Origin: CAZDXB01 sp964509335 | GTDB taxonomy: Bacteria > Bacteroidota > Ignavibacteria > Kapaibacteriales > UBA2268 | Assembly (NCBI GenBank): GCA_964509335.1 | Contig: CAZDXB010000009.1 | Location: 1 to 64,000, forward strand | DNA length: 64,000 nt | Direction: 5' to 3' | Part shown: positions 43,972-52,866 of the stretch, one piece after another | Layout of the letters: each line of letters begins with the position of its first letter | How positions within the stretch are numbered: the stretch's first letter is position 1 | The notes under the pieces: generated by a model | Databases searched by the model: none | What the model was told of the DNA's origin: nothing | What the model saw: only the letters and a program-made list of their open reading frames with translations | Position numbers and translations under genes: made by a program

Positions 43972-44928
43972 TTATTGAAATAGCTGTAAATATGATTGCG
44001 GATTTTGATTAGCTTGCGCTAAAGAAATCAAAGACGCTTGTTGCAAGAACTGAGACTTAATTAAGCTCAATTGTTCTTGTGCGACGTCGGCGTCTTCGAT
44101 TCTCGAAATGGCGGCGTTGTAATTAGTTGTTTGCGTTTTAAGCAATTCTTCCTGCGAATTCAGCCTGTTTTGAATGCCGCCTAAATACGAAGCCACTTTG
44201 TTTACGTTGTTCAACGCGCTGGCTAAACTGGTAATAGTCGTGCTGATTTGGTCGTCGGCAAAGACGCCTAAATCTTCGCCGCTAACTTCGCTAAGGCATT
44301 CTAAATTCAATCCTTCTACTCCGGCGAATGTGCTTGTATTGCCTCCGGGAGCCGTTGCCGCGGCAGTCGCGTTCAAGTTAAAGTTGTTGTTCTGTACGTT
44401 GAAATCCTCGTTGCTCGTAGTCAAATCAATAGATAGTTTAAGCAATGAATTATCAGCGTAGTAACCTACCGTCCAGTCGCCTGAAAAGCTTCCCCATAGC
44501 AATTGTTGACCGCCGAAGACCGTAGAGTCAACGTTAAATTGGATTTGTTGGGCTAATCTGTAAGCCCCTTTTGCTAAAGCGACTTTTTCGTCCGTGCCTA
44601 AAGAACCTGAAGAAGCCGTCGCGGCGGAGTCTTTAATTTGCGTTAGCAAATCGTTAATATTAGCAAGCGAATCTTGACTTATAGCCGTTACGTTTAAGGC
44701 TTCGCCCGCGGCGCTTAGAGCCGATTTCAAAGCTCCGTTGCGGGCTTGTAAAGCGTTCGACGTTATGTAACCCGCTACGTCGTCGGCGGCAGTGTTGATT
44801 CTTTTGCCAGTGGATAATCGAAGCTGGCTAAGCGCTATTTTGTTGCCGCTTTGCATTAGCGCGTTATAAGCGTTTTCAGCAGGGGTATTCGTCCGAATTC
44901 TCGACCCACCCGAAATAGCTGTTGGCAT
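43972..44928 (-). CDS. fliC: Flagellin
   Basis: A 318-residue flagellin with a short variable centre. The N-terminal D0/D1 region reads RIRTNTPAENAYNAL...LRLSTGKRINTAADDVAGY, and the C-terminal D1/D0 region reads YNAAISRIEDADVAQEQLSLIKSQFLQQASLISLAQANQNPQ. The ends match the family's coiled-coil filament core; the middle (about 150-220) is only a small D2-like domain. The sigma-28 promoter lies at 45004-45030 and a strong ribosome-binding site (GGAGG) precedes the ATG. Two further flagellins are at 51891-53802. It is the only one of the three with a perfect sigma-28 match. Confidence 0.95.
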   Translation of the reverse strand: MPTAISGGSRIRTNTPAENAYNALMQSGNKIALSQLRLSTGKRINTAADDVAGYITSNALQARNGALKSALSAAGEALNVTAISQDSLANINDLLTQIKDSAATASSGSLGTDEKVALAKGAYRLAQQIQFNVDSTVFGGQQLLWGSFSGDWTVGYYADNSLLKLSIDLTTSNEDFNVQNNNFNLNATAAATAPGGNTSTFAGVEGLNLECLSEVSGEDLGVFADDQISTTITSLASALNNVNKVASYLGGIQNRLNSQEELLKTQTTNYNAAISRIEDADVAQEQLSLIKSQFLQQASLISLAQANQNPQSYLQLFQ

Positions 44929-45003
44929 AATAAACCTCCGTGTAATATATTACTGATTTTTCGGGCGTCCTGCCTGTTTTACTTTTATTCCTACTATCGA
45001 ATT

Positions 45004-45030
45004 TTATCGGCATTCGCAGGAAAATCTTTA
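45004..45030 (-). promoter_or_regulatory. Sigma-28 (FliA) flagellar promoter
   Basis: Read on the minus strand: TAAA (45030-45027), 15 bases, then GCCGATAA (45011-45004). This is the exact consensus TAAA-N15-GCCGATAA for flagellar sigma-28. It lies about 75 bases upstream of the flagellin ATG (44928), which sets a long but ordinary leader. A FlgM-like gene in the adjacent flagellar operon fits this control. Confidence 0.93.
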
Positions 45031-45106
45031 GAAAAAAATATAAATAATATATTTATTTAATCGGGACGGGTTGAAAATTCTTATGCTATTATCAAAGAAC
45101 GAGTCT

Positions 45107-45703
45107 TTAATATTCGGACATATCATTAAAAATTATGCCAGAAAGTTTAGCTCTGGAGCCGCGTGGACAGCGGGCTATGACGTATTCGGTGGCGGGCAAA
45201 TTCGTTCGTCCGTAGAATACCGTGTCGCAATCGACAGTTACGTTTATCAAGTCGCCATAGTTTTCTAATTTTATTCTGGAAGGTTCGCCAATCAGAGCTT
45301 TTATTGAATCGACCGCTGTAATCAAACTATCGTTTTGCATTAGGCGGCAACCGTTTTTTGAAAAGTAAAACTTAATAGACCGTCGAGTTTCAAATTTATC
45401 TGAAACGGTTCTAAAAGCGAGCATAAGTTCTTCGCCGTATATGATTTCCGCTGTTATATCGGTTTGCAATTGAGTGATTCCGAATTGATATGCACTCAAA
45501 TCCGCTCCCCCGCCTTCGTAAAGTTTGATAGCGTTGTCGGCTATAAGTTCAACGCTGTCAAGTTCTCCGATGATTAAACCGCTTATAAGATATAAATTGG
45601 GATTCGAGGAATTCAATTGAAATCTATCCGGATGGCAAGAGGCGATTATTATTATTATGGTTGATAGTATTATCGTTATAGCTGTTTTCATTTTGTCTCT
45701 CAT
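45107..45703 (-). CDS. Small lipoprotein, unknown function
   Basis: A 198-residue protein with an N-terminal hydrophobic stretch (AITIILSTIIIIIASC) giving a lipobox with Cys at about 23. The mature part is beta-rich and has four more Cys residues outside the lipobox, with no recognisable family. It overlaps the upstream barrel lipoprotein by ATGA, so it is translationally coupled to it. It is the last gene of the five-gene operon that begins with the PorE-like protein at 51748. Confidence 0.7.
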   Translation of the reverse strand: MRDKMKTAITIILSTIIIIIASCHPDRFQLNSSNPNLYLISGLIIGELDSVELIADNAIKLYEGGGADLSAYQFGITQLQTDITAEIIYGEELMLAFRTVSDKFETRRSIKFYFSKNGCRLMQNDSLITAVDSIKALIGEPSRIKLENYGDLINVTVDCDTVFYGRTNLPATEYVIARCPRGSRAKLSGIIFNDMSEY

Positions 45704-47070
45704 TTGTTATATCTCAATTCTTTTGGGAAGAAAATTCTATCGGCGAATCCAAAACTTAAACCTACGTAAAATCTTGAAAATTCTGTAGGGTCGCCGAATT
45801 CTCGCTTAAAATCGCCGCCGACCGACAAGCCGTTCGAACCGCTAGCGTATCCTATAATGAAGCTCACGTTTAAATTGTCTGAAAAGTCGAAGTTGACTCT
45901 GTTCCCAATATTAACGAAGCTTGAAGGATAGTAGTTATATTCAATGAAAGGTTCCGTAGATAGTTCGTCAAGCAAAATAGGTTGCCAGTAACCGATTCGG
46001 ATAGGCAAAACGCTTAAGCCCCAATCGTTTTGACCTAGCAACATAAGGTTAAAAAGAGAGGTCCCGGCGTAGAATTGATTGTTCAAAACGGGGATTGCTA
46101 CCGAGGCGTTACACAGCTTTAGGGTCATTCCGGAGATAATTAAGTCCGTGTCGTCAGGGTCGGTTGCAAAAGCCGAAAGTTCGGCTCCTGTATTTATAAA
46201 TCCCAGTTGTAGCAATCCGACGTTCCAAGACGAGTGCTTATGGTATTTCCATTCTTCTTGCGTTTCGGGAACTAAATTGTGAAAGTCCAATACGGAAACG
46301 CCAAAACCGAAATAAGGGAAAGCTACGCTGACTGCTTTGTCTTTGTCGCTCGCGTCGATTTGGGGAGTTCCTTTTTGATTTTGCCCGAAAGCGAATCCGG
46401 CGTAAGTTCTTAGATTTAAACCGCCTATAGAGCCAACATCCAAGGAAGCCGATAGATTAATGTATTGGGAAGGGTAAAAACCTATTCCCGCCGAAGGCGT
46501 AAAAGCTATATATGGTATCTCCTTACGGAGATAATATCGCTTTTTTAAAGTCGGAGCTATAAATCCAATCAAAGTGTTTTCGTATTTACCGCCCGGAGCT
46601 AAAACTTCCAGCAGCGAGCCGCCGTAAGTCCAATTTTTTGCGTCGTGGAACCACCTCAATCTTTTTTCAACTATTCCAAATCTGTAAATAGCTCCGGAAA
46701 AAACGGGGTCTTCGCTGGGGTCGCCGTATAGTTGATAATCGGAATATACGCCGAATATGCCGCGCCCGAGTTTATTGGAACTCGAGCTTCCCAATAAACC
46801 GACGCTTTCAAACGCGCCTAGTCTTATAAAATCGGGATACTCTCTTTCAACCGTGCTGTCGTATTGAATCATAAATCTTTCGTTGTTGAAGGTTCTAGAC
46901 GACGGGAATATCGTTCCGTTGTCTCTGTTTCCCGGAGCGTTGTTTACGAAACGCTCGTATGTGGTGTCGCGGACGGTTATAGTGTAAACGTCTTCTTCGG
47001 TTCTCGTAGCTGTGCAGGACATCATCGCGAGAGTCGCTAATACAGAAAGCGCTAAAATCGTTTTTTTCAT
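45700..47070 (-). CDS. Lipobox-bearing beta-barrel-like envelope protein
   Basis: A 456-residue protein whose signal ends in LAMMSC, a lipobox. From about residue 60 it has repeated amphipathic strands with alternating hydrophobic residues (RLGAFESVGLL, IPYIAFTPSAGIGFYPS, RVNFDFSDNLNVSFIIGYASG) and ends FYVGLSFGFADRIFFPKELRYNK. The strands suggest an outer-membrane barrel, and a lipid-anchored barrel is unusual. I do not recognise the family. It starts nine bases after the FAH-family gene and overlaps the small lipoprotein. Confidence 0.65.
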   Translation of the reverse strand: MKKTILALSVLATLAMMSCTATRTEEDVYTITVRDTTYERFVNNAPGNRDNGTIFPSSRTFNNERFMIQYDSTVEREYPDFIRLGAFESVGLLGSSSSNKLGRGIFGVYSDYQLYGDPSEDPVFSGAIYRFGIVEKRLRWFHDAKNWTYGGSLLEVLAPGGKYENTLIGFIAPTLKKRYYLRKEIPYIAFTPSAGIGFYPSQYINLSASLDVGSIGGLNLRTYAGFAFGQNQKGTPQIDASDKDKAVSVAFPYFGFGVSVLDFHNLVPETQEEWKYHKHSSWNVGLLQLGFINTGAELSAFATDPDDTDLIISGMTLKLCNASVAIPVLNNQFYAGTSLFNLMLLGQNDWGLSVLPIRIGYWQPILLDELSTEPFIEYNYYPSSFVNIGNRVNFDFSDNLNVSFIIGYASGSNGLSVGGDFKREFGDPTEFSRFYVGLSFGFADRIFFPKELRYNK

Positions 47071-47079
47071 ATTGACTGT

Positions 47080-47748
47080 TTATTTTATTGATACTTCTAG
47101 TTTTACTTCGTTAGATAAATTTGCCGACAGTATATCGCCGGACTTAACCGGTCCTACGCCTTCGGGAGTCCCCGTAAAAACGCAGTCTCCGGGTTCGAGA
47201 ATAAATATTTTTGATAGATATTCTATCAATTTATCTAATCTTCTCGTCATATCTTTCGTGTTAGTTTTTTGTTTTATTTCGTCGTTAACTTTAAGCGTTA
47301 ATTCAAAGTCTGGTATTTTATCGCCGTAATTGGTCGCCGGAATAATCTCGGATATTGGCGCCGAGCGGGCGAAGCCTTTGGCTACAGTCCAAGGCAAGCC
47401 GTTTTTCTTCGCGTCGTTTTGCAAATCGCGTAAAGTCAAATCTATTCCGACTCCGTAGCCCGCTATGTGTTTAATGGCGTCTGTCCGATTTATGTTTCGG
47501 CATTCTTTGCCTATTACGGCTATTAGCTCTACTTCGTGGTGCGGTAGTTTGGAAATATTGGGGATATAAATCTCGCTGCCGTTTTGAGCGTAAGCTGTCG
47601 GCGGTTTCATAAAGATAACGGGTTCTTTTGACGGTTTGTCGCCCATTTCGGCGGCGTGTTTGGAGTAGTTTTTCCCGACGCAATACATCGTTCCTACTTC
47701 TACTTCCAAGCCGTCTGTGAATTTATATTTTCTTTTGGACTCTTTCAT
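47080..47748 (-). CDS. Fumarylacetoacetate hydrolase (FAH) family enzyme
   Basis: A 222-residue FAH-fold protein of the short type (acylpyruvase / oxaloacetate tautomerase group). Family features: MYCVGKNYSKHAAEMG, HHEVELIAVIGKE with the metal-binding E-x-E, GYGVGIDLTLRDLQ with the metal Asp, and FTGTPEGVGPVKSGD near the end. The likely reaction is hydrolysis or tautomerisation of a 2-keto or acylpyruvate compound in the cytoplasm; the exact substrate cannot be read. It starts one base after PBP1A and is an odd metabolic gene inside an envelope operon. Confidence 0.9.
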   Translation of the reverse strand: MKESKRKYKFTDGLEVEVGTMYCVGKNYSKHAAEMGDKPSKEPVIFMKPPTAYAQNGSEIYIPNISKLPHHEVELIAVIGKECRNINRTDAIKHIAGYGVGIDLTLRDLQNDAKKNGLPWTVAKGFARSAPISEIIPATNYGDKIPDFELTLKVNDEIKQKTNTKDMTRRLDKLIEYLSKIFILEPGDCVFTGTPEGVGPVKSGDILSANLSNEVKLEVSIK

Positions 47749-47749
47749 T

Positions 47750-49951
47750 TTAATTATTCCTTTCCAAGCTTGGGAATTTTACTTTTTCTTTAGATTTTTT
47801 TATTGAATCTTCTTTCGCCTTTTTTTCTTTAGCTTCTCGCAGAGATTTTATTATCATCTCGTCGGTAGTAAGAGAGGCGGTAGAGTCGGCGACGGAATAC
47901 GAGAACTCTCGTTTTTTGAAAGGCAGCGATTCGTCGCTGTAAACTTTTTCCATAAAAATGCCCCAAAGCGGCGCGGCGGCGTAGGAAGCGTAACCGTACT
48001 TGCTGGTGAAAGTAACTCTTCTGTCGTCGAATCCTATCCAAACGCCGGCTATCAGTTCCGGAGTGTAACCTATAAACCAAGCGTCGGCGTAGTCGTCGGT
48101 CGTGCCTGTTTTGCCGGCGGCGTCGCAGTCTTTGAAATGCTTTCTTACCGCTCTGCCAGTGCCTCTGTCGATAACTCCTTGTAAGCAAAAAGTTATCATT
48201 TCAGATGTCTGTCTGCTGAATACGTCCGTGGCGGCTACGGTTTTTCGATTTTCCATTACGACGTTGCCTTGGCGGTCTTCTATTCGGTAAATCGAAAATG
48301 GTTTTATGTGTATTCCTTTATTCGCGAAAGTTCCGAAAGCGGAAGTCATCTCCAGCGGAACGACTTCTCCGCCGGCTCCTAAAGCTAACGCCGGAACGGA
48401 TTTCAATCTTGAGTTTATTCCCATTCTATGAGCCGTCGAAGCTACTCTTCTGGGATTTGTGTATTCGGTTATTACTCTAGCGGTCGCCGTGTTGATTGAG
48501 CTAACCAACGCGCGATAAAATGTAACGGTGTCGGCTTCAATGTTTTTCCCCATTCCCTTAGGTCTCCAGACCTCTCCCGTGTATGGGTCGATGTATTCGA
48601 AAGGTTCGCGAGAAACTTTGCTTTCCGGGGTGCGCCCCTCCTCGAACGCGCAGGCGTAAACAATAGGTTTAAAGCTGGAACCGGGCTGTCTTTTGATTTG
48701 AGAGACGTGATTCAAAGAATATTTGGCGTCGGCGTGTTCTTTCATAAATTTAGGCGAAGCGCCGACCATCGCTAATATCGCTCCGGTTTTTGGGTCTATT
48801 GCCACTAACCCGCATTGTATAGTCGTCGCGGCGTTTTTTATCGAATCGATAAAATCCTTGTCTTTTTTTAATTTCTTTTCTAATTGTTTTTTCTTTTTTT
48901 TGTCCGTCGATATATAGTCGGCTCTTTTGTGTATTGCTTCGCTTATTAAATCTTTTAATAAGTTCTTTTTGTATCTCCAGTTCCAAGCTCTGTCGAAGGT
49001 TTTTTGCAATTTTGAAAGATGTTCTTTGACGGCTTGGTTGGCGTATCTTTGTATCTTGGTGTTTAAGGTAGTGTATATTAATAATCCGTCGCGGTATAAG
49101 TCCTTGCCTTGTAATCTTCTGTCGCTTAAATTTTGTCTTATCTTTTCTACAAAATGCGGCGCGGAGAAGAATCTTCGGTAGATTGGCGCGTCTTTTTGAG
49201 CGAATTGGAGCGGTTCTTCCGTGGCTTTATCCCATTCGTCGTAAGTTAGATAGTCTTGGTCGCGCATCAGAGTTAGGACGAGATTTCTTCTGCCGATAGC
49301 CATTTCGTAGTCGAGCATACCGTTGTATTTAGTGGGATTTTTTAGTATTCCAACTAAGAAAGCGCATTCTGCTGCCGTCAATTCCATCGGAGACTTATTA
49401 AAATATATTTCCGAGGCGACTTGAATGCCGTAAGCGCCTCTGCCAAAACAAACTGTGTTGGCGTACATTTCGAGTATTTCGTTTTTTGTGAAGGTTTCTT
49501 CTAGCTTTATCGCCAGCGCCGCCTCTTGTATTTTCCTTCCCACCGTAACTTTTCTTGTGAGAAATAAACTGCGAGCTAACTGCATAGTAATGGTTGAAGC
49601 GCCTTCTTTTATTCCTCCGGCTAATACGTTTTTTATCGCGGCTTTGAACACTCTGGCGGTATGGATTCCCCAGTGGTCGTAGAATTGTCTATCTTCGGTG
49701 GCTATTAGAGCGTTAATAAAGTCCTGCGGTATGCTGTCGATTGGAACGTAAATTCTTTTTTCCACCGAGAACATATCTAAAAGTTCTCCGTTGGAGCTTA
49801 TTACTTGGGTGGCGAATTCTTGTCTCGGGTTTTCCAGCTGTTCTATTGAAGGCAAACCGTAAGCCGTTACCGAACGTATATATAAAGCGGCGGCGGCTAC
49901 TATTATAATTGTCAAAACAAATAATATTATTAACAGTTTTTTAGGAGTCAT
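47750..49951 (-). CDS. mrcA: Penicillin-binding protein 1A (bifunctional peptidoglycan synthase)
   Basis: A 733-residue class A PBP: an N-terminal membrane helix (about 5-25), a GT51 glycosyltransferase domain with ATEDRQFYDHWGI (E86) and GASTITMQLARSLFLTR, then a transpeptidase domain with the catalytic SSFK (in RQPGSSFKPIVYA), SSIN and KTGT (in GKTGTTDDYADAWFIG). It polymerises and crosslinks peptidoglycan. A charged lysine-rich insertion (DKKKKKQLEKKLKKDKD) separates the domains. It follows the PorE-like gene by six bases and is followed by the FAH gene after one base, so operonic. Confidence 0.95.
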   Translation of the reverse strand: MTPKKLLIILFVLTIIIVAAAALYIRSVTAYGLPSIEQLENPRQEFATQVISSNGELLDMFSVEKRIYVPIDSIPQDFINALIATEDRQFYDHWGIHTARVFKAAIKNVLAGGIKEGASTITMQLARSLFLTRKVTVGRKIQEAALAIKLEETFTKNEILEMYANTVCFGRGAYGIQVASEIYFNKSPMELTAAECAFLVGILKNPTKYNGMLDYEMAIGRRNLVLTLMRDQDYLTYDEWDKATEEPLQFAQKDAPIYRRFFSAPHFVEKIRQNLSDRRLQGKDLYRDGLLIYTTLNTKIQRYANQAVKEHLSKLQKTFDRAWNWRYKKNLLKDLISEAIHKRADYISTDKKKKKQLEKKLKKDKDFIDSIKNAATTIQCGLVAIDPKTGAILAMVGASPKFMKEHADAKYSLNHVSQIKRQPGSSFKPIVYACAFEEGRTPESKVSREPFEYIDPYTGEVWRPKGMGKNIEADTVTFYRALVSSINTATARVITEYTNPRRVASTAHRMGINSRLKSVPALALGAGGEVVPLEMTSAFGTFANKGIHIKPFSIYRIEDRQGNVVMENRKTVAATDVFSRQTSEMITFCLQGVIDRGTGRAVRKHFKDCDAAGKTGTTDDYADAWFIGYTPELIAGVWIGFDDRRVTFTSKYGYASYAAAPLWGIFMEKVYSDESLPFKKREFSYSVADSTASLTTDEMIIKSLREAKEKKAKEDSIKKSKEKVKFPSLERNN

Positions 49952-49957
49952 AGGTCG

Positions 49958-51748
49958 TTATTTCCATATTTTTTTTATTTCAACTCTTCTCAAACGTTCC
50001 CTATACAGTCTCAAGCTTTCGTCTTCGCGTCTTGGCAGAGGGCTGGTTTCGCCTTCGGAGCGCCCTTCCAATAAAGACTCCGGAGCGCCTTGTTTTATTA
50101 ATTCGTCGATTACGAAATCGACTCTTCTTTTGCCGAGTTTTTCGTTATAACTAATAGAACCAACGTCGTCTGTATGTCCGATAATTATCATTTTTTTCAA
50201 AGAGTCTTTTGCTAATAAAATGTTTTTAGCCAACAAATCCAACTGGTCTTTCCAAGTGTAAGAAGTAGCCACCCCGTTGCTGTCGAGAGAGTATTTGTAT
50301 GGATTTTGATATTTGTCCGTGGGAAAGTTTATTCTAAGCGTCATCTTCTTTGGCAAATTAAAGTTAATTGTTTTGTTTTTTACCGTGTCAAAGCTTTCGA
50401 CGTAAACCGATACGGATTGATAAAATAGTTCTTTTGTTTGAGCGGTTATTTGGTATTCCTGTTCTTTTTCCAATTTAAATGAATACTCGCCTTTCGGTCC
50501 CGTTCTAAGTTGGTCGGATAATTTGTTTGCGGGAATTTCTTTAACGGAAATAATAGCTCCTTCAATGGGTTCGCTTGTGCTTTTGGCGGTTACTTTCCCT
50601 TCTAACGTGAAAGTGGAGGGGATGTCGAATTTTGGTTTTTCTTCGGGCAATTTAACGTCCGCCTCGGGGAGTTCCGCGTCGGGGAGCTTTTTTCTTTTGG
50701 CTATCTTATCTTCTTCGCGTATATATTTGATTCGAACAAATAAATCGAAGCCGCCTTCCATTGTTACTAAACTGGCTTTGTCGTCGTCTTGGTTAGAGCA
50801 ATAATATAGTAGCGAGTCTGGGTCGTTAGGACTGCTTGGGAAAAGTTCGTCGCTTTTGGTGTTAAGCGGAGGTCGCATATTTTTTGCTATGCTAAAAAAC
50901 CCTCCGGAATATCTTAGCGAGTTGATGTCTTTTTTCTCGACGGCTTCCCAGAATTTCGGCGAAATTTTGGACTTAAAGATATCGTAACCGCCTACCGATT
51001 CGTGTCCGCAGGAGGCGAAGTAAAGTTTGTCGCCTTTAGCGCTGACGAACGGGGTGATTTCGCTGCATAGCGTATTCACCATTTTTCCGCAGTTTATCGG
51101 TTCGCTCCAAGCTTCGTCGTCCATTTTAACGGAGAACCATATATCAACGTCGCCTTTTCTGCCTGTTCTGTTGGAAGCGAAGAACAAAACTTTTCCGTCG
51201 TTTGAAAGCGAGGGGTGCGATTCCCAGAAAAATTTATCGACGCTAAGCGCTTCCATCTTTTTTAAGTCTTTAACGAAATTGTCCTCAATCTTTCCCATAT
51301 AAATATTTGATTTGCCAATCATTCCTTCTTCCGGCGATATCGCGAGGGCGATATTGTTCCCTTGTATCGAAGACGAGCCTATATGTCCGTATATAGGTAT
51401 GCCGACGCCGGAAACGGTGGAGGCTTTGTCGTGTTTTATCATTCTGACAATCATAACGGATTGTTTGTCTCTGTCGTCGAAAGAGAACAGCGCTTTTCTT
51501 TTGTCTATGAACGATAGCGACCAGTCGTTTTCCGGGCTGTTTATTCTTTTTACTTTATCGAATTTGTAATAATAGTCAACCAGTTCGTTGATTTCCGACG
51601 TGTCGTAAGCTAATCCGTCCCAGCGCGCCGGTTGGCATTTGAAGGTGGGAACGGGACAGTCTAACCTTTTCGGCTCCATCGCCCGACGCATACATCCGGC
51701 GAGAGATAGTATAATAATAAGCGGCAGAATTAGCGAGCTATTTTTCAT
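49958..51748 (-). CDS. PorE-like T9SS lipoprotein (PD40 propeller, carboxypeptidase-regulatory domain, OmpA domain)
   Basis: A 596-residue lipoprotein (LSLAGC, Cys at 19). Domains in order: a PD40/WD40-like propeller at about 50-340 (HPSLSNDGKVLFFASNRTGRKGDVDIW, FVSAKGDKLYFASCG), a carboxypeptidase-regulatory-like domain at about 390-470 (LEGKVTAKSTSEPIEGAIISVKEI), and an OmpA-like peptidoglycan-binding domain at about 500-596 (GHTDDVGSISYNEKLGKRRVDFV). PorE of Porphyromonas T9SS has this same propeller, CRD and OmpA plan, though with an N-terminal TPR that I do not see here. It is first in an operon with PBP1A, which fits a peptidoglycan-linked T9SS element. Homology is inferred from architecture. 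Confidence 0.75.
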   Translation of the reverse strand: MKNSSLILPLIIILSLAGCMRRAMEPKRLDCPVPTFKCQPARWDGLAYDTSEINELVDYYYKFDKVKRINSPENDWSLSFIDKRKALFSFDDRDKQSVMIVRMIKHDKASTVSGVGIPIYGHIGSSSIQGNNIALAISPEEGMIGKSNIYMGKIEDNFVKDLKKMEALSVDKFFWESHPSLSNDGKVLFFASNRTGRKGDVDIWFSVKMDDEAWSEPINCGKMVNTLCSEITPFVSAKGDKLYFASCGHESVGGYDIFKSKISPKFWEAVEKKDINSLRYSGGFFSIAKNMRPPLNTKSDELFPSSPNDPDSLLYYCSNQDDDKASLVTMEGGFDLFVRIKYIREEDKIAKRKKLPDAELPEADVKLPEEKPKFDIPSTFTLEGKVTAKSTSEPIEGAIISVKEIPANKLSDQLRTGPKGEYSFKLEKEQEYQITAQTKELFYQSVSVYVESFDTVKNKTINFNLPKKMTLRINFPTDKYQNPYKYSLDSNGVATSYTWKDQLDLLAKNILLAKDSLKKMIIIGHTDDVGSISYNEKLGKRRVDFVIDELIKQGAPESLLEGRSEGETSPLPRREDESLRLYRERLRRVEIKKIWK

Positions 51749-51810
51749 TCAATATTCCAATTATTACTAATTTTTTAAAATTTAAATATAAGAAATTTAG
51801 AAGTATTTGT

Positions 51811-51845
51811 AATAAAAATAAAAAGCCGACGAAGAAGTCGGCTTT
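51811..51845 (-). terminator. Rho-independent terminator of the two-flagellin operon
   Basis: A 9-bp stem (51822-51830 with 51837-51845) with a GAAGAA loop. On the minus strand it runs into a T-rich tract (TTTTTATTTTTATT). It lies about 45 bases beyond the flagellin stop at 51891 and keeps transcription of the flagellins out of the PorE-like operon. Confidence 0.92.
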
Positions 51846-51890
51846 CGATTTTTTGAATAATTATTAGGAAGAATTATGCCGCTATTGAAT

Positions 51891-52826
51891 TTAGCCTTGC
51901 ATTAAATTAAGGAACGCCATAGGATTTTGGTTTGCTTGCGAAAGCGAAGTAAGCGATGCCTGCTGCAAGAATTGCTGCCTGATAAGCTCTAATTGTTCTT
52001 TGGCAACGTCAGCGTCTTCAATTCTTGAAATAGCGGCGTTGTAGTTTACTATTTGATTTTTAAGTAAATCTTCTTGCGATTGAAGCCTGTTTGAAATGCC
52101 TCCCAAATATGAAGCTACCTTGTTTACGTTGTTAATAGCGGTCGAAATACTTTTAATGGTTGAACTGATTTTATCTGAACCGAAAATTCCCAAATCGTTT
52201 GCACTTACATCATTTAGTTTGTTTAAATCTAGATTTGTTACGCCCGCGAATATGTCGCTGGAAAGAATATTCGTGTCGAAATTCCTACTATTAATATTAA
52301 AATCTTCATTATCTGTTGACATATCGACAGAAATGGTCAGAAGATTATTTCTTACGTCTGTGGCGACGAAGAAGTCGGCAGTAAAGGCGTTATTTAAAAG
52401 TTGATTGCCTCCGAAAACGGTGGAATCGACCACTGTTTGTATTTGCTCTACCATTCTGTAGGCGGCTTTCGCCAAAGCTACTTTTTCGTCGGTTCCCATA
52501 GCTCCGGAAGCCGCTGTGGAGGTAGAATCTTTTATTTTAATAAGCAATCCGTTCATATTTTCGAGCGAATCCATTAAAATGTTAACTAAATTCGAAGCGT
52601 CGCCGACGGTGTTAACCGACGACTTCAAAGCTTCGTTTCTAGCTTGCAAAGTTCGGGATGTAATGTATCCGGCGACGTCGTCGGCAGCGTTGTTGATTCT
52701 TTTGCCGGTCGATAATCTAAGCTGCGACCTTGAAATATAATAGCTTGCTTTTTCCAACGCGTTGTAAGCGTTTTCTGCCGGCGTGTTGGTTCTGATTCTT
52801 GCGTTTCCGCCTACTGCAAAAGGCAT
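51891..52826 (-). CDS. Flagellin (second gene of a two-flagellin operon)
   Basis: A 311-residue flagellin. It keeps the N-terminal IRTNTPAENAYNAL...LRLSTGKRINNAADDVAGY and the C-terminal YNAAISRIEDADVAKEQLELIRQQFLQQASL, with a small variable centre. It lies 40 bases after the upstream flagellin and has its own ribosome-binding site (GGAG). The two are much closer to each other in sequence than to the flagellin at 43972, which has a longer middle. A terminator follows. Confidence 0.93.
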   Translation of the reverse strand: MPFAVGGNARIRTNTPAENAYNALEKASYYISRSQLRLSTGKRINNAADDVAGYITSRTLQARNEALKSSVNTVGDASNLVNILMDSLENMNGLLIKIKDSTSTAASGAMGTDEKVALAKAAYRMVEQIQTVVDSTVFGGNQLLNNAFTADFFVATDVRNNLLTISVDMSTDNEDFNINSRNFDTNILSSDIFAGVTNLDLNKLNDVSANDLGIFGSDKISSTIKSISTAINNVNKVASYLGGISNRLQSQEDLLKNQIVNYNAAISRIEDADVAKEQLELIRQQFLQQASLTSLSQANQNPMAFLNLMQG

Positions 52827-52866
52827 AGTTTATACTCCTAATGTATTTTTTTTAATAATATTCACA

